The notes under the pieces were generated by a model that had not been told where the DNA came from, did no database searches, and saw nothing but the letters and a program-made list of their open reading frames with translations. Position numbers and translations under genes: made by a program. Shown here piece after piece: positions 5,928 to 6,667 of a stretch of 6,667 bases of DNA. Within the stretch, counting starts at the first letter, position 1. Each line of letters begins with the position of its first letter. Source of the stretch: Caldilineae bacterium (lineage in GTDB: Bacteria > Chloroflexota > Anaerolineae > J102); assembly GCA_011192085.1 (NCBI GenBank), contig DUEQ01000289.1, positions 1 through 6,667 on the forward strand, given 5' to 3'.

Positions 5928-6667
5928 TCAGGCGCTTTTCTGCACCTGCGCTTGGGCAAACGCGATCCAGGCGGCGTAGTCGGGCTGGTTCCACTTAGGC
6001 GCTTTGACGATGGCTGCGATCTCCGCTTCGGTCATCGCGGCCAGCTTGGCGAAGGTGCAGACGCCCGCATCATACAATCGGGCTTCGTAGGTCTTGCCTA
6101 TGCCGGGCAAGCTCTCGAAATCATCAGGTTTTTGTCCGCTCCAAACACGCCCCATCGTGCCCGTTTCCTCAGCCAGACGGCGGGCGTCCTCCTTGATGGC
6201 GTCCAGGTCCACCGCCTGGAAGTCCTGGATCGCGAAGATGGCGGCCAGTTTTTCGTTGGAAGCGGTGGCCACCTGCCAGAAGGTTCCGATTCCGGCCTGG
6301 AAGAGCTTGTCTTCGTACACTCGCCCGATGCCGCGAATGCGGGCTAGCTTCTGAGGGCAGTGGCTGACGCGCGTTTCCGAGTCCACGGGCTTGGGCGCGA
6401 CCTCCCGCTCCGCGGGTTGGGCTGGCGCTGTGGCGACGGAGGCCGATGCGGGCGCGTCCTCTGGAGACGTGGCGGCCACCTGGGACGCGGGCGTCGAGAG
6501 GCTATGCTGGAGATCCTCGATCTCCGCCTCCATGGCGCTGAGTTCAGCTTTGCGGGCTTGCATCTCCGCGATCATTTTGTCGAGCTGCCCGCGGCATGAT
6601 TCATAATTTCTGCGCCCCAAGACAAGTCCAATCAAACCGCCCACTATCAAACCGACAAATAATGCGA
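5928..6667 (-). CDS. Membrane-anchored tandem helix-hairpin-helix protein (N-terminus beyond right edge)
   Basis: The frame enters at the right edge and ends at TGA 5930-5928, showing about 245 residues. In order: a hydrophobic, glycine-rich helix (ALFVGLIVGGLIGLVLG, about 6615-6665); a charged Glu/Lys/Gln coiled-coil-like stretch (about 6495-6600); a low-complexity Ala/Pro/Ser/Thr linker (about 6380-6495); then two related helix-hairpin-helix units. Unit 1 (about 6234-6350) has IRGIGRVYEDKLFQAGIGTF. Unit 2 (about 6003-6119) has LPGIGKTYEARLYDAGVCTF. The GIGxxYExxLxxAGxxTF pattern in both marks an internal duplication. Proteins like this are often annotated as helix-hairpin-helix or flap-endonuclease-like, but no nuclease residues are visible and a catalytic role should not be assumed. 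A single anchor with a cytoplasmic binding module is the likely architecture. The true start lies outside the window. Confidence 0.8.
   Translation of the reverse strand, partial: ALFVGLIVGGLIGLVLGRRNYESCRGQLDKMIAEMQARKAELSAMEAEIEDLQHSLSTPASQVAATSPEDAPASASVATAPAQPAEREVAPKPVDSETRVSHCPQKLARIRGIGRVYEDKLFQAGIGTFWQVATASNEKLAAIFAIQDFQAVDLDAIKEDARRLAEETGTMGRVWSGQKPDDFESLPGIGKTYEARLYDAGVCTFAKLAAMTEAEIAAIVKAPKWNQPDYAAWIAFAQAQVQKSA

Noticed and set aside
5889..6347. Plus-strand open frame opposite the helix-hairpin-helix gene
   Set aside because: It is antisense to a frame with two recognisable helix-hairpin-helix units and has no features of its own.

Overview
This window comes from a GC-rich bacterium. 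The gene content, the protein sequence style and a short LuxR-type helix-turn-helix remnant suggest a member of the Chloroflexota, probably Anaerolineae-like. That assignment is inferred from general resemblance and no marker gene confirms it. Three intact genes are clear: a radical SAM enzyme of the AmmeMemoRadiSam family (+ strand, 950-2086), an AI-2E/PerM-type membrane protein (- strand, 2245-3573) and a glutamine-dependent NAD+ synthetase, nadE (- strand, 3695-5467). Two further reading frames run off the window edges: an unrecognised protein at the left (- strand, 1-328) and a membrane-anchored helix-hairpin-helix protein at the right (- strand, 5928-6667).

Layout. Positions 1-328 hold the start of an unrecognised minus-strand protein. 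Positions 329-949 contain no intact gene. They hold the last ~50 codons of a LuxR-family DNA-binding domain with no parent gene (546-695), a plausible extended -10 promoter (724-732), and a hairpin built from 7-nt units (811-867). The radical SAM gene follows, with a strong ribosome binding site. It converges on a minus-strand run, and a long palindrome (2134-2181) sits between the two. In transcription order the minus-strand run is: helix-hairpin-helix protein, wreck of a PLP-dependent decarboxylase (5550-5914), nadE, AI-2E/PerM protein.

The most noteworthy items are two gene remnants and one repeat. The decarboxylase remnant keeps recognisable N-terminal and C-terminal ends but has lost the whole catalytic middle, and its two halves are in different frames. 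The LuxR remnant keeps only the recognition-helix region. The 811-867 element has eight CGTRADR heptamers arranged as two inverted blocks of four, forming an almost uninterrupted 24-bp stem in the probable leader of the radical SAM gene. I see no clear new multi-gene system. The genes are mostly housekeeping or scattered, and the partners expected for the radical SAM enzyme (AMMECR1 and MEMO1 homologues) are not in this window.
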